Source: Burkholderiaceae bacterium (lineage in GTDB: Bacteria > Pseudomonadota > Gammaproteobacteria > Burkholderiales > Burkholderiaceae). From it: a DNA stretch of 9,019 bases. Made by a program: the position numbers and the translations under genes. Numbering within the stretch: position 1 is the stretch's first letter; the number at the start of each line of letters is the position of its first letter. A model generated the notes under the pieces. It had not been told where the DNA came from, searched no databases, and saw only the letters and a list, made by a program, of their open reading frames with translations. The stretch is taken from assembly GCA_947374315.1 (NCBI GenBank), contig CANCBK010000069.1, forward strand, positions 1 through 9,019. The letters run 5' to 3'. Of this stretch, positions 1-6,993 are shown piece after piece.

Positions 1-1
1 C

Positions 2-214
2 TATCCAGAGCAAATAACCCATGTCAACGGCACTGTTTACGGCATTGGTTACAAGCAAATAATCACGGAATCAATTTATGGTTTTGGAGAAGCTAACTAC
101 GCAGTTAACAGGTCTAAAGCTGTAACCGTAGTCACTGATAGCGGTGCGATAGTGAACTCTACTGCTAACGCTACGGGATATGATGTGCTGTTGGGAATCG
201 GCTATCGCTTTTAA
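2..214 (+). CDS. C-terminal end of an outer-membrane beta-barrel protein (5' partial)
   Basis: Reading from base 2 gives 70 codons before a TAA stop at 212-214, followed directly by an in-frame TGA. The peptide has alternating polar and hydrophobic stretches (for example VYGIGYKQII and YDVLLGIGYRF) and ends in an aromatic residue, Phe, after GYR. A terminal Phe with aromatic or hydrophobic residues at alternating positions is the usual C-terminal signal of outer-membrane beta-barrels recognised by the BAM complex. The start, and therefore the family (porin-like or opacity-like), lies outside the window. The gene is convergent with the formyltransferase gene on the other strand. The coding frame is well supported by the barrel-like end; the exact product is unknown. 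Confidence 0.7.
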   Translation, partial: YPEQITHVNGTVYGIGYKQIITESIYGFGEANYAVNRSKAVTVVTDSGAIVNSTANATGYDVLLGIGYRF

Positions 215-276
215 TGATCAATCCTGCCTTAGCAAGATTCCTCATATCGACCCTTGTCAATATCTGCTCCATTGAT

Positions 277-293
277 TGCATAAAGGATATGCA
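277..293. other. Small hairpin between convergent genes
   Basis: TGCATA (277-282) and TATGCA (288-293) form a 6-bp stem with a 5-base loop in the 94-bp gap between two convergent genes. No U-run follows on either strand, so it is at best a weak bidirectional 3'-end structure. Nothing else stands out in 215-308. Confidence 0.25.
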
Positions 294-308
294 GCCCAAT
301 AAATCAAT

Positions 309-1241
309 CTATAGCGCGAAGAACTGACCCACTTCTAGATTTAACTCTTGAGCCAATTCAGCGCCAGTTACTTTTCCTGAGGCGCCTTTCGCCTTTAAGA
401 TCTCAATCTGCCCACCATGGCAGGTGACAAAGAGGGAATCTAAAGTAATTTGAGTGACTTCACCAGGCTTGCCTTTTACAGAGGCGAATGTAGCCGCCAC
501 ATGTTTATGGCAATCGTAGATCTGCACTTTTTGCTCGCCAAACTTTGTCCATGCGCCGGGCGCAGGATTACACGCACGAATCAAGTTATAGATTTGAGTA
601 ATGTGGCTCGCCCAATGTACTTGAGCAGCGTTTACATCAAACCAACCCTCATAGTTTGCCTGTGACTCATCTTGAACAAGCTCTTGATGCTTCTCAGAAA
701 CCACTAAATCTGCAGCCTCCAGCAAGGCTCTTACACCCAAAGGAAACAACTGATCGAAATACACCTTACCCAAAGTGTCATCAGGTCCGATTGCCACCTC
801 TTTTTGCAAAATCACTTCGCCCTCATCTAGACCATCGGATGGGCGGAATATCGTTAAGCCTGTTTTCTCTTCACCCAATGCAATAGCCCAGTTTATGGCA
901 CTGGGGCCACGATACTTCGGCAATAAAGACGGATGGTATTGAATGGTGCCATGGCGTGGCAACTTGGCCAATTCTTGCGGAACAAACTGAAGGACGTAAG
1001 CCATGACACAGATATCGGCTTTGCTATCAATCATCGCTTGCGCTGCATCAGCACCCTTTAAAGAGGCAAATTGCAAAGGAGTTAAGCCCCTTGCAATCGC
1101 CGCCTCTTTCAACACTTCAGGCTTGCTAGATTTAGGATTATCAGGGGGGCAAAAAACGGCAACCACTTCATCGCCGCGATCTAAAAAAGCCTCTAAAGCC
1201 GCCTTACCAAAATCAGCACTCCCAATCAGGGCAACACGCAT
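309..1241 (-). CDS. Formyltransferase-family protein, like the 10-formyl-THF hydrolase domain of formyl-THF dehydrogenase
   Basis: The 310-residue protein has the formyltransferase fold: an N-terminal Rossmann-like domain opening MRVALIGSADFG, the motif YHPSLLPKYRG at 102-112, and the motif DGLDEGE at 136-142. A C-terminal OB-like domain follows, ending in GQFFAL. Automatic annotation would probably say methionyl-tRNA formyltransferase. From memory, however, it matches the N-terminal hydrolase domain of ALDH1L1 better: QFVP, PRHG, YHPSLLP, SAINW, NYEG and PGAWT all recur there in the same order. His103 and Asp139 lie 36 residues apart, as do the catalytic His106 and Asp142 of that enzyme. Its start lies one base after the stop of the upstream CoA-transferase gene, and its AAGG ribosome-binding site lies inside the end of that gene, so the two are translationally coupled. 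The setting argues against a housekeeping Fmt. Likely substrates are 10-formyl-THF and perhaps formyl-CoA; the reaction itself is inferred. Confidence 0.8.
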   Translation of the reverse strand: MRVALIGSADFGKAALEAFLDRGDEVVAVFCPPDNPKSSKPEVLKEAAIARGLTPLQFASLKGADAAQAMIDSKADICVMAYVLQFVPQELAKLPRHGTIQYHPSLLPKYRGPSAINWAIALGEEKTGLTIFRPSDGLDEGEVILQKEVAIGPDDTLGKVYFDQLFPLGVRALLEAADLVVSEKHQELVQDESQANYEGWFDVNAAQVHWASHITQIYNLIRACNPAPGAWTKFGEQKVQIYDCHKHVAATFASVKGKPGEVTQITLDSLFVTCHGGQIEILKAKGASGKVTGAELAQELNLEVGQFFAL

Positions 1242-1242
1242 C

Positions 1243-2490
1243 TTAAATAACCTTATCGTGACGAAGTGTGATTAACTCATCAGTCGAATAACCTAATTCA
1301 CTGAGAATCTCATCGGTATGCTCACCTAACAATGGTGAGCGCGTTACTTCAGTTGGACTATCGGACATTTTGATCGGATTACCAACAGTAAGGTATTTGC
1401 CTCGAACTGGATGGTCCACTTCAACCACAGTACCGGTAGCACGCAACGCAGGCTCCTCAGCAATTTCCTTCATGGATAAAATGGGACCGCAAGGGATATC
1501 GTATTTATTCAAGATATCCATTACTTCAAACTTCGTCATGGTCATAGTCCACTTCTCGATCTCACCAAAGATCTCCATCAAATGGGGTAAGCGGGCTACT
1601 GGCGATGAGAAGCGAGCATCCGTAATCCAATCTTCACGACCGATCACCTTGCAAACCGCTTCCCATACTGGGGCTTGCACAATGACATACATATAGGCAT
1701 TAGGGTCTGTTTCCCAACCCTTGCATTTCACGATCCAGCCTGGCTGGCCACCACCGGAGGCATTGCCAGCTCGAGGCACTGAGTCACCAAACTCTCCATT
1801 TGGATATTGTGGATACTCCTTCATGAGGCCAGCACGCTCTAATCGCTGCTGATCGCGCAACTTCACGCGGCACAAATTCAATACCGCATCTTGCATGGCT
1901 GCCAATACCTTCTGACCGCGGCCAGAGTGTGTGCGCTGATAGAGTGCCGTCACGATACCTAGGGCTAAATGCAAGCCAGTACCACTATCGCCAATCTGCG
2001 CGCCAGTTACCATTGGAGGGCCATCATCAAAACCCGTAGTGGATGCAGAACCGCCAGCGCACTGCGCAACGTTTTCGTATACCTTGCAATCCTCATAAGG
2101 GCCAGGACCAAAACCCTTAACTGAAGCCATGATCATCATCGGATTCAGCTCCTGAATCCGCTCCCAAGAAAACCCCATGCGATCGAGTGCGCCTGGCGCA
2201 AAGTTCTCAACCAGAACATCGCACTCCTTAATAAGACGCTCGAGAATTTCTTTACCCTTTTGAGTTTTAGTATTAACGGTAATTGAACGCTTGTTATGAT
2301 TCAGCATCGTGAAATACAAACTATCGGCATCGGGAATATCGCGTAACTGGCCACGAGTGGCATCGCCCTCGCCCGACTTTTCCACTTTGATCACATCCGC
2401 GCCAAACCAAGCAAGCAGCTGAGTGCAAGTTGGGCCTGACTGAACATGTGTGAAGTCGAGGATTTTGACCCCTTCTAATGCTTTTGCCAT
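1243..2490 (-). CDS. Second formyl-CoA:oxalate CoA-transferase paralogue (class III CoA-transferase)
   Basis: This 415-residue cytoplasmic enzyme belongs to the CaiB/BaiF (class III) CoA-transferase family and is a clear paralogue of the Frc encoded at 3141-4391; 44 of the first 60 residues are identical. It keeps His15 and Gln17 in DFTHVQSG, Tyr138, the nucleophilic aspartate in IGDS (Asp168, equal to Asp169 of Oxalobacter Frc), MQDAVLNL, and the C-terminal LLGEHT. It differs at the active site: FWDGPP becomes FDDGPP, the glycine-rich loop is SGGGQ (245-249) instead of GGGGQ, one residue is missing near 131-135, and AALGDSNTG is AQIGDSGTG. These changes suggest another acyl-CoA or acid partner, though oxalate/formate is still possible. 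An AGGA site lies 8 bases before the ATG. The gene is coupled to the downstream formyltransferase. The family call is firm; the substrate is not. Confidence 0.88.
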   Translation of the reverse strand: MAKALEGVKILDFTHVQSGPTCTQLLAWFGADVIKVEKSGEGDATRGQLRDIPDADSLYFTMLNHNKRSITVNTKTQKGKEILERLIKECDVLVENFAPGALDRMGFSWERIQELNPMMIMASVKGFGPGPYEDCKVYENVAQCAGGSASTTGFDDGPPMVTGAQIGDSGTGLHLALGIVTALYQRTHSGRGQKVLAAMQDAVLNLCRVKLRDQQRLERAGLMKEYPQYPNGEFGDSVPRAGNASGGGQPGWIVKCKGWETDPNAYMYVIVQAPVWEAVCKVIGREDWITDARFSSPVARLPHLMEIFGEIEKWTMTMTKFEVMDILNKYDIPCGPILSMKEIAEEPALRATGTVVEVDHPVRGKYLTVGNPIKMSDSPTEVTRSPLLGEHTDEILSELGYSTDELITLRHDKVI

Positions 2491-2530
2491 GATTAAAGTC
2501 CTAATAAGATTGAAATTTTGAATTGATCCA

Positions 2531-2558
2531 ATTTTACCAGCGACGGATTGCGGCGCAA
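2531..2558 (-). promoter_or_regulatory. Candidate promoter of the second frc paralogue
   Basis: On the minus strand, TTGCGC (2558-2553) and TAAAAT (2536-2531) are separated by 16 bases and lie about 40 bases before the start codon. The -10 matches consensus at five of six positions, the -35 at only three. The -35 overlaps a small perfect inverted repeat, TTGCG-C-CGCAA. This is pattern matching only. The 133-bp gap between the PAS gene and this gene leaves room for a promoter but does not require one. Confidence 0.3.
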
Positions 2559-2623
2559 CATTGGATGCCTATTTTTTGTGCAGTCTAGCTTCAGACTCCC
2601 CAATTAGGCCCATGACTTCAGCC

Positions 2624-3046
2624 TCATAAAGCTTCAAGGTCAGAAAGTCGCTTTTTTAGCGCCCTTTCTTCGGCAAAACGCTCGGTTTCATCGCGAATCA
2701 CGGCAGCCACACCATTGGCCTGGTGTTTCTCATCAAAGAGCATGCCTACGGTAAAGGCAATGGATAAGGTGTGCCCATCTTTATGTTTGGCAGGCACTTT
2801 CAACAACGAGGTGCCATAACGCGTAGTCCCCGTTTCCATGGACTTGGTATAGCCCTCGCTATGCCTTTGGCGTTGACGCTCCGGAACAATCAGATCCAAG
2901 GTATTTCCAAGAGCCTCTTCTTCCGAATACCCAAAAATTCTAGAAGCGGCTGCATTCCAAAGAATAATCTTTTCGTGGGCATCAGAAACGATAACGGCAT
3001 CGCCGACACAGTCGAGCAATTGAAGTAAATCTACATTCGTTTTCAT
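2624..3046 (-). CDS. Stand-alone PAS-domain (S-box) sensor protein
   Basis: The 140 residues form a single PAS domain. The usual S-box core is present: GDAVIVSD (15-22), IILWNAAASRIFGYSEEEALG (27-47), a VPE...RH..GY segment (54-66), HKDGHTL (88-94), and the closing AAVIRDETERF strand (114-124). It ends in a short charged helix (125-140) of the type that usually links PAS to an output domain, but no kinase, cyclase, HTH or other effector follows. It has no signal peptide or membrane segment, so it is cytoplasmic. The segment around His62 resembles the heme-ligand region of FixL-type PAS domains but is offset by one residue, so heme binding is unproven. The gene sits between two CoA-transferase genes, which suggests it senses redox state, oxygen or a metabolite and acts through a partner protein. 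No clear Shine-Dalgarno sequence precedes the ATG. Confidence 0.85.
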   Translation of the reverse strand: MKTNVDLLQLLDCVGDAVIVSDAHEKIILWNAAASRIFGYSEEEALGNTLDLIVPERQRQRHSEGYTKSMETGTTRYGTSLLKVPAKHKDGHTLSIAFTVGMLFDEKHQANGVAAVIRDETERFAEERALKKRLSDLEAL

Positions 3047-3052
3047 AGTATC

Positions 3053-3082
3053 AGTCTATAGACTTTAATCATTTTTTGCTAA
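3053..3082 (-). promoter_or_regulatory. Candidate promoter and 12-bp palindrome before the PAS gene
   Basis: AGTCTATAGACT (3053-3064) is a perfect palindrome ending 6 bases before the PAS start codon. On the minus strand its centre supplies a -10-like TATAGA (3060-3055), 16 bases after a -35-like TTAGCA (3082-3077). If used, transcription would begin close to the ATG, giving an almost leaderless mRNA; this fits the missing ribosome-binding site. The palindrome would then be an operator over the -10. The promoter elements match consensus at only four of six positions each. Confidence 0.35.
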
Positions 3083-3083
3083 G

Positions 3084-3111
3084 AAAAAAGGCGCCCACTA
3101 GGAGCGCCTTT
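3084..3111 (-). terminator. Rho-independent terminator after frc
   Basis: On the minus strand, AAAGGCGC pairs with GCGCCTTT (8 bp: 3111-3104 with 3094-3087) around a 9-base loop, and a run of Ts (the As at 3084-3089) follows. It lies 30 bases beyond the frc stop codon and ahead of the PAS gene. It therefore splits the cluster into an oxc-frc unit and a PAS-frc paralogue-formyltransferase unit, unless read-through occurs. Confidence 0.9.
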
Positions 3112-3140
3112 AAAACTAAACTAACAAATGCTTATTTTTA

Positions 3141-4391
3141 TTAAACTGCTTTTGCTGCGTGCAATTTAGCAATGTCATCCGCGCTGTAGCCAAGGTCAGT
3201 CAACACTTCGTTAGTGTGCTCACCCAATACTGGTGATGGACCGACTTCGATTTCCAAATCAGAGAACTTGATTGGGCTACCAATTGTCAAATATTTACCA
3301 CGAACTTTGTGGTCAACTTCAACAATAGATCCGCTCTTACGCAAGTCAGGTGAGTTAGCCAATTCTTTCATTGACAACACTGGTGCGCAAGGAATGTCGA
3401 ACTTGCGGAGAATATCCACAGCTTCGTACTTAGTCTTATCTTTGAGCCACTCTTCAATTGTTGCGAAGACATCAAAAATCTTATCTTGACGCGCTTCAGC
3501 AGTCATGTAGGCTGGATCTGTTGCCCACTCTGGCTTACCAATCGCACGAGTGATTGGCTCCCAAGCGTGGCCTTGAATAGTGAAGTAGATGTATGCGTTT
3601 GGATCTGTTTCCCAACCCTTACACTTCAATACCCAACCTGGCTGACCGCCACCACCAGCGTTACCGCCACGTGGAACTACATCAGTAAATGTACCGTGTG
3701 GGTACTGTGGGTACTCTTCGAGGTAGCCAATTTTGTCCAAACGCTGTTGATCGCGCAATTTAACGCGGCACAAGTTCAATACGGCATCTTGCATTGAGCA
3801 AGAAACTTTTTGACCTTTACCTGTTTTTTGACGATGCATCAAAGCAGTCAAAATACCAATCGCCAAATGCATACCAGTATTGCTATCGCCCAAAGCGGCA
3901 GCGGAAACTGTTGGAGGACCATCCCAGAAACCTGTTGTTGAAGCAGCACCACCGGCACACTGCGCAACGTTTTCATATACTTTTAAGTCTTCATATGAGT
4001 GGCCATCGCTAAAGCCTTTTACAGAAGCCATGATCATCTTTGGATTCAGCTCTTGAATACGCTTCCAAGAGAAACCCATGCGATCCAGGGCGCCTGGGCC
4101 AAAGTTCTCAACCATCACATCTGATGTCTGAATCATTTTCTCTAAAACTTCTTTACCTTCTTGAGTCTTAGTATCCAATGTCAACGAACGCTTATTACCA
4201 TTCAACATCGTGAAGTACAAAGCATCTGCGCCTGGAATATCGCGCAATTGGCTACGGGTTACGTCGCCTGAACCTGGACGCTCAACCTTAATGACATCAG
4301 CACCATACCAAGCCAACAACTGAGTACATGCAGGACCTGCTTGCACGTGTGTGAAATCGATAATGCGAATACCGTCTAATGGTTTACTCAT
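3141..4391 (-). CDS. frc: Formyl-CoA:oxalate CoA-transferase (Frc)
   Basis: Frc is a cytoplasmic class III CoA-transferase that moves CoA from formyl-CoA to oxalate, releasing formate and giving oxalyl-CoA for Oxc. The 416-residue length equals that of E. coli YfdW, and its motifs run in register with known Frc enzymes. His15 and Gln17 lie in DFTHVQAG, Tyr59 in ALYF, Tyr139 in KVYEN, FWDGPP at 155-160, the nucleophile Asp169 in LGDSNTG, and the glycine-rich loop GGGGQ at 246-250. Position 48 is Gln, as in YfdW, where Oxalobacter Frc has Trp. The 12-residue insertion before the glycine loop of Oxalobacter Frc is absent. A strong AAGGAG site lies 8 bases before the ATG. It follows oxc by 64 bp and is probably cotranscribed with it; an intrinsic terminator lies just beyond its end. 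Confidence 0.96.
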   Translation of the reverse strand: MSKPLDGIRIIDFTHVQAGPACTQLLAWYGADVIKVERPGSGDVTRSQLRDIPGADALYFTMLNGNKRSLTLDTKTQEGKEVLEKMIQTSDVMVENFGPGALDRMGFSWKRIQELNPKMIMASVKGFSDGHSYEDLKVYENVAQCAGGAASTTGFWDGPPTVSAAALGDSNTGMHLAIGILTALMHRQKTGKGQKVSCSMQDAVLNLCRVKLRDQQRLDKIGYLEEYPQYPHGTFTDVVPRGGNAGGGGQPGWVLKCKGWETDPNAYIYFTIQGHAWEPITRAIGKPEWATDPAYMTAEARQDKIFDVFATIEEWLKDKTKYEAVDILRKFDIPCAPVLSMKELANSPDLRKSGSIVEVDHKVRGKYLTIGSPIKFSDLEIEVGPSPVLGEHTNEVLTDLGYSADDIAKLHAAKAV

Positions 4392-4438
4392 ATTTGCTTC
4401 TCCTTAAAGTATTGCTTATTTATTACTAAATGTATTCT

Positions 4439-4473
4439 AAAAAAATGACCGCTAATTATTTCTTGCCAGCGGT
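4439..4473 (-). terminator. Possible attenuator/terminator at the oxc-frc junction
   Basis: On the minus strand, ACCGCT (4473-4468) can pair with AGCGGT (4453-4448) around a 14-base loop that contains the oxc stop codon. The stem is followed after two bases by seven Ts (4445-4439). The stem is short and the loop large, so termination would be partial at most. It could set a different oxc to frc transcript ratio. Confidence 0.35.
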
Positions 4474-6162
4474 AGATGGGTTTAAGTTAGTTAAACGTCC
4501 GCTCTCGGTACCAGCCGTCTCATCAATCACTGCGTTAATCAGAGCTGGCTTGCCTTCAGCAATCGCTTTAGTCAATGCTGCCTCGAGTTCAGCAGGTGTA
4601 GTCACGTAATAACCAATACCGCCAAACGCCTCAATCATCTTGTCGTAACGTGCGTTTTTCACAAACACGGTTGGCGCCACATCCGCACCACCCGTTGGAT
4701 TCACGTCAGTACCGCGATAAACACCGTTATTGTTAAAAACAACTGTGGTGATTGGGAGGTTGTAACGACAAATGGTTTCTAATTCCATGCCGCTAAAGCC
4801 AAAGGCGCTATCACCCTCTACTGCAACCGTTGGCAAGCCACTAGTCACTGCCGCACCAATAGCGTAGCCCATACCAATACCCATAATCCCCCAAGTTCCG
4901 GAGTCAAAACGTTTGCGTGGCTTGTACATGTCGACAATCGCACGGCAATAGTCCAGCGTGTTTGCGCCTTCGTTTACCAAGTTGACATCAGGGTTCAGCT
5001 TGATCACATCACGAATAGCGCGTAAGGCGCCATGGAAGTTCATTGGTGAGGCTTCCTTAGCAAGCGTCTCCGCCATCTTCGCTAAGTTTTTATCTTTCTT
5101 CTCATTAATTGCGCTGATCCACTCGGCCGCTGGTTTTGGAACTGCAGCAATGCCTTTTAAGAGTTCGCCAACACAAGAACCAATGTCACCAATTAATGGA
5201 GCATCAATTTGCACATTGCTATCAATTTCATTTGCCTGAATATCGATCTGGATAAATTTCTTAGGCTCTTTGCCCCAAGTTTTACCTTTACCGTGCGCAA
5301 GCAACCAGTTTAAGCGGGCGCCTACCAACAACACTGCATCAGCTTCAGCCAATACAAATGAACGCGCTGCGGAAGCAGACTGCGGATGGTTATCTGGTAA
5401 CAAGCCTTTGGCCATCGACATTGGCAGATAAGGAATGCCAGACTTTTCAATCAAAGCACGAATATCGGCATCTGCTTGGGCGTATGCGGCGCCTTTACCC
5501 AAGAGAATCAAGGGACGCTTAGCGCCCTTCAATACATTCAATGCACGCTCTACGGCATCAGCCGCAGGGATTTGACGTGGAACTGGATCGATTACCTTGA
5601 AGATGGATTTCTTAGCTTCTTCAACTGGCATTGTTTGGCTTAACAATTGAGCAGGCAAGTCTAAATACACGCCGCCTGGACGGCCAGAAACCGCCGCACG
5701 AATCGCGCGTGCAAAACCGATGCCGATATCTTCAATGTGATTGATGCGATAGGCTGCTTTGCAGTATGGCTTCGCTGCATTGAGCTGATCCATCTCTTCG
5801 TAATCACCCTGTTGCAAGTCAACAATTTCGCGCTCGCTTGAGCCGCTGATCAAGATCATTGGGAAGCAGTTTACGGTTGCGTTAGCTAGCGCCGTTAAAC
5901 CATTCAAGAAGCCTGGGGCAGATACCGTCATGCAAATACCAGGCTTTTGAGTCATGTAGCCTGCGATCGCTGCAGCATTACCTGCATGCTGCTCATGACG
6001 GAAACCAATAAAGCGGATGCCTTCGGCTTGAGCTAGACGGCATAAATCCGTAATTGGAATACCAACGAGACCAAAAATGGTGTCAAGGTCATTCGCTTTT
6101 AAAGCATCAATGACGAGATGAAAGCCATCGGTTACGGGTGTATTTTGATTGTCTGTTGTCAT
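4456..6162 (-). CDS. oxc: Oxalyl-CoA decarboxylase (Oxc)
   Basis: This thiamine-diphosphate enzyme decarboxylates oxalyl-CoA to formyl-CoA and CO2 in the cytoplasm. An open frame extends upstream to an ATG at 6195, but the ATG at 6162 is chosen. It gives 568 residues, the length of the Oxalobacter formigenes enzyme, and the VTDGFH-VIDALK start then aligns directly. Visible features are the ThDP-activating glutamate in RHEQHAG (Glu57), the [21 protein letters not shown] stretch (106-126) with Tyr121, and LGKGAAYAQ and GKGKTWG in the central domain. The ThDP/Mg motif begins [18 protein letters not shown] at 450 and ends in NNN at 477-479. The C-terminal [11 protein letters not shown] tail corresponds to the lid segment. 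Neither ATG has a good Shine-Dalgarno sequence. The gene heads the oxc-frc unit, with a Crp/Fnr-type palindrome upstream. Confidence 0.97.
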   Translation of the reverse strand: MTTDNQNTPVTDGFHLVIDALKANDLDTIFGLVGIPITDLCRLAQAEGIRFIGFRHEQHAGNAAAIAGYMTQKPGICMTVSAPGFLNGLTALANATVNCFPMILISGSSEREIVDLQQGDYEEMDQLNAAKPYCKAAYRINHIEDIGIGFARAIRAAVSGRPGGVYLDLPAQLLSQTMPVEEAKKSIFKVIDPVPRQIPAADAVERALNVLKGAKRPLILLGKGAAYAQADADIRALIEKSGIPYLPMSMAKGLLPDNHPQSASAARSFVLAEADAVLLVGARLNWLLAHGKGKTWGKEPKKFIQIDIQANEIDSNVQIDAPLIGDIGSCVGELLKGIAAVPKPAAEWISAINEKKDKNLAKMAETLAKEASPMNFHGALRAIRDVIKLNPDVNLVNEGANTLDYCRAIVDMYKPRKRFDSGTWGIMGIGMGYAIGAAVTSGLPTVAVEGDSAFGFSGMELETICRYNLPITTVVFNNNGVYRGTDVNPTGGADVAPTVFVKNARYDKMIEAFGGIGYYVTTPAELEAALTKAIAEGKPALINAVIDETAGTESGRLTNLNPSTAGKK

Positions 6163-6245
6163 AGAAATTTTTAGTTCATCGCACCGCCCGAACATAAGCT
6201 GCGTTCAGTGCAATTTAGCTCGCGCTAACTGTCTCCAATTAAGTT

Positions 6246-6273
6246 ATTAGTAGTGCCATGGGTAACTTGTAAA
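6246..6273 (-). promoter_or_regulatory. Candidate oxc promoter
   Basis: On the minus strand, TTTACA (6273-6268, five of six to consensus) and ACTAAT (6251-6246, four of six) are 16 bases apart. A start near 6239 would place the centre of the FNR-like palindrome close to -92, a spacing used by upstream (class I) Crp/Fnr activators. A second weak candidate, TTGGAG with TAAATT, lies nearer the gene, so the assignment is tentative. Confidence 0.3.
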
Positions 6274-6323
6274 TACCCCTGTTAAGGCTAAGTAGGATCT
6301 TAGGGCTGGGGGTGTAGTTCATC

Positions 6324-6339
6324 ATTGACTTCGGTCAAT
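6324..6339. promoter_or_regulatory. FNR-like operator, ATTGAC-N4-GTCAAT
   Basis: A perfect inverted repeat with 6-bp arms and a 4-base spacer (TTCG on the plus strand) lies in the 213-bp region between the Crp/Fnr gene and the chosen oxc start. Its TTGAC-N4-GTCAA core differs from the FNR consensus TTGAT-N4-ATCAA only at the innermost base of each arm. The adjacent regulator has an FNR-like recognition helix. A competing reading is a stable RNA hairpin with a UUCG loop on the plus strand, but no plus-strand gene is nearby and no U-run follows. Confidence 0.6.
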
Positions 6340-6367
6340 TTCCCCTGAAATCTAGAAGCAACCGGGG

Positions 6368-6383
6368 TTATCTAGCTAGATAA
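6368..6383. repeat. 16-bp perfect palindrome across the regulator stop codon
   Basis: TTATCTAGCTAGATAA is self-complementary over all 16 bases and covers the TAG stop codon (6376-6378) of the Crp/Fnr gene. It may act as a 3'-end hairpin or protein site. No T-run follows on the minus strand, so it is not a normal terminator. Confidence 0.5.
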
Positions 6384-6993
6384 AGAGCTCTTGATGCTTT
6401 GTTTTGAGGCGACTCAAAGTTTCCGGGGACAGATTGAGGTAGGCGGCTAGCTCTTTTTTAGGCAGCAACTCAAATAAGGACTCATATTTACGCAAGAAGC
6501 GCTCTACACGACCCGGGGCATCCAGCATATGCAAAGTAATAGTGTGAGCCATGATCTCACTCATGAGGCGCATGACTTCGAACTCAAAACTCTCTTTTAG
6601 GGGTCTGTGGGCATCTAAAAATTCAGCCCACTTTTTAAGGGGCATCCGGGCTACACGAGCCTTGGTAACGCAAGCAATGCTATATGGGGCGGCCGTCTTA
6701 AGGCGCCAAGCAGCATAACTAGTTTCAATATCTTTCTCTATGGCAAAGCGCAAAATCATCTCTTTTGCATCTGCACTAGAGACAATGCGTTTCAAAATAC
6801 CATCCAGCACAAAGTACTGCTCCATCTGATGGTCGCCTTGATGAAGCAAAATTTCTGATTTTTTAAGGTCCGAGATCTCTAAATGGCGCTCTAATTCAGC
6901 CATTGCCGCTGAATCTAGGCTTTTTAGAACCGAGTTTTGGCTAAGCTGTAAACGAATCAGGTTTTTTTCGGGGTGCTTGTCTAATACTGTCAT
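6376..6993 (-). CDS. Crp/Fnr-family transcriptional regulator
   Basis: The 205-residue protein has a cyclic-nucleotide-binding-like N-terminal barrel (about 22-125, with ILLHQGD at 48-54 and YFVLDGILKR at 60-69). A long dimerisation helix (about 130-158) and a C-terminal winged HTH (about 177-199, LPKKELAAYLNLSPETLSRL) follow. The HTH carries the E-T-L-S-R pattern in its recognition helix (191-195), matching the Glu, Ser and Arg that FNR uses to read TTGA half-sites. The FNR N-terminal cysteine cluster is absent; the only cysteine is Cys108. The usual cAMP-pocket GEL...R.A motif is also not seen, so the signal is neither an Fe-S cluster nor, probably, cAMP. It lies directly upstream of oxc in the same orientation, with a matching palindrome between them, so it probably controls the oxalate genes and perhaps itself. 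AGGA sequences precede the ATG. Confidence 0.85.
   Translation of the reverse strand: MTVLDKHPEKNLIRLQLSQNSVLKSLDSAAMAELERHLEISDLKKSEILLHQGDHQMEQYFVLDGILKRIVSSADAKEMILRFAIEKDIETSYAAWRLKTAAPYSIACVTKARVARMPLKKWAEFLDAHRPLKESFEFEVMRLMSEIMAHTITLHMLDAPGRVERFLRKYESLFELLPKKELAAYLNLSPETLSRLKTKHQELFI

Noticed and set aside
309..1241. Housekeeping methionyl-tRNA formyltransferase (fmt)
   Set aside because: It lacks the usual def/fmt neighbours, its motifs fit the ALDH1L1 hydrolase domain better, and it is coupled to a CoA-transferase. This cannot be excluded entirely without a tree.
2582..2600. AGTCT-N6-AGACT as a terminator for the PAS gene
   Set aside because: The stem is only 5 bp and the minus-strand sequence after it is A-rich, not T-rich.
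2489..3072. 12-bp inverted repeat ATGATTAAAGTC (2489-2500) / GACTTTAATCAT (3061-3072) around the PAS gene, as transposon ends
   Set aside because: A 12-bp match is expected by chance in a window of this size, there is no transposase or target duplication, and one copy is part of a start codon region.
6171..6179. Two-codon reading frame ATG-AAC-TAA just upstream of oxc
   Set aside because: Such short start-stop frames are common by chance, there is no ribosome-binding site, and nothing indicates that it is translated.
6163..6195. In-frame 11-codon N-terminal extension of oxc from the ATG at 6195
   Set aside because: The first 11 residues have no counterpart in known Oxc. The ATG at 6162 gives exactly 568 residues, as in the Oxalobacter enzyme. 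Neither start has a clear ribosome-binding site.
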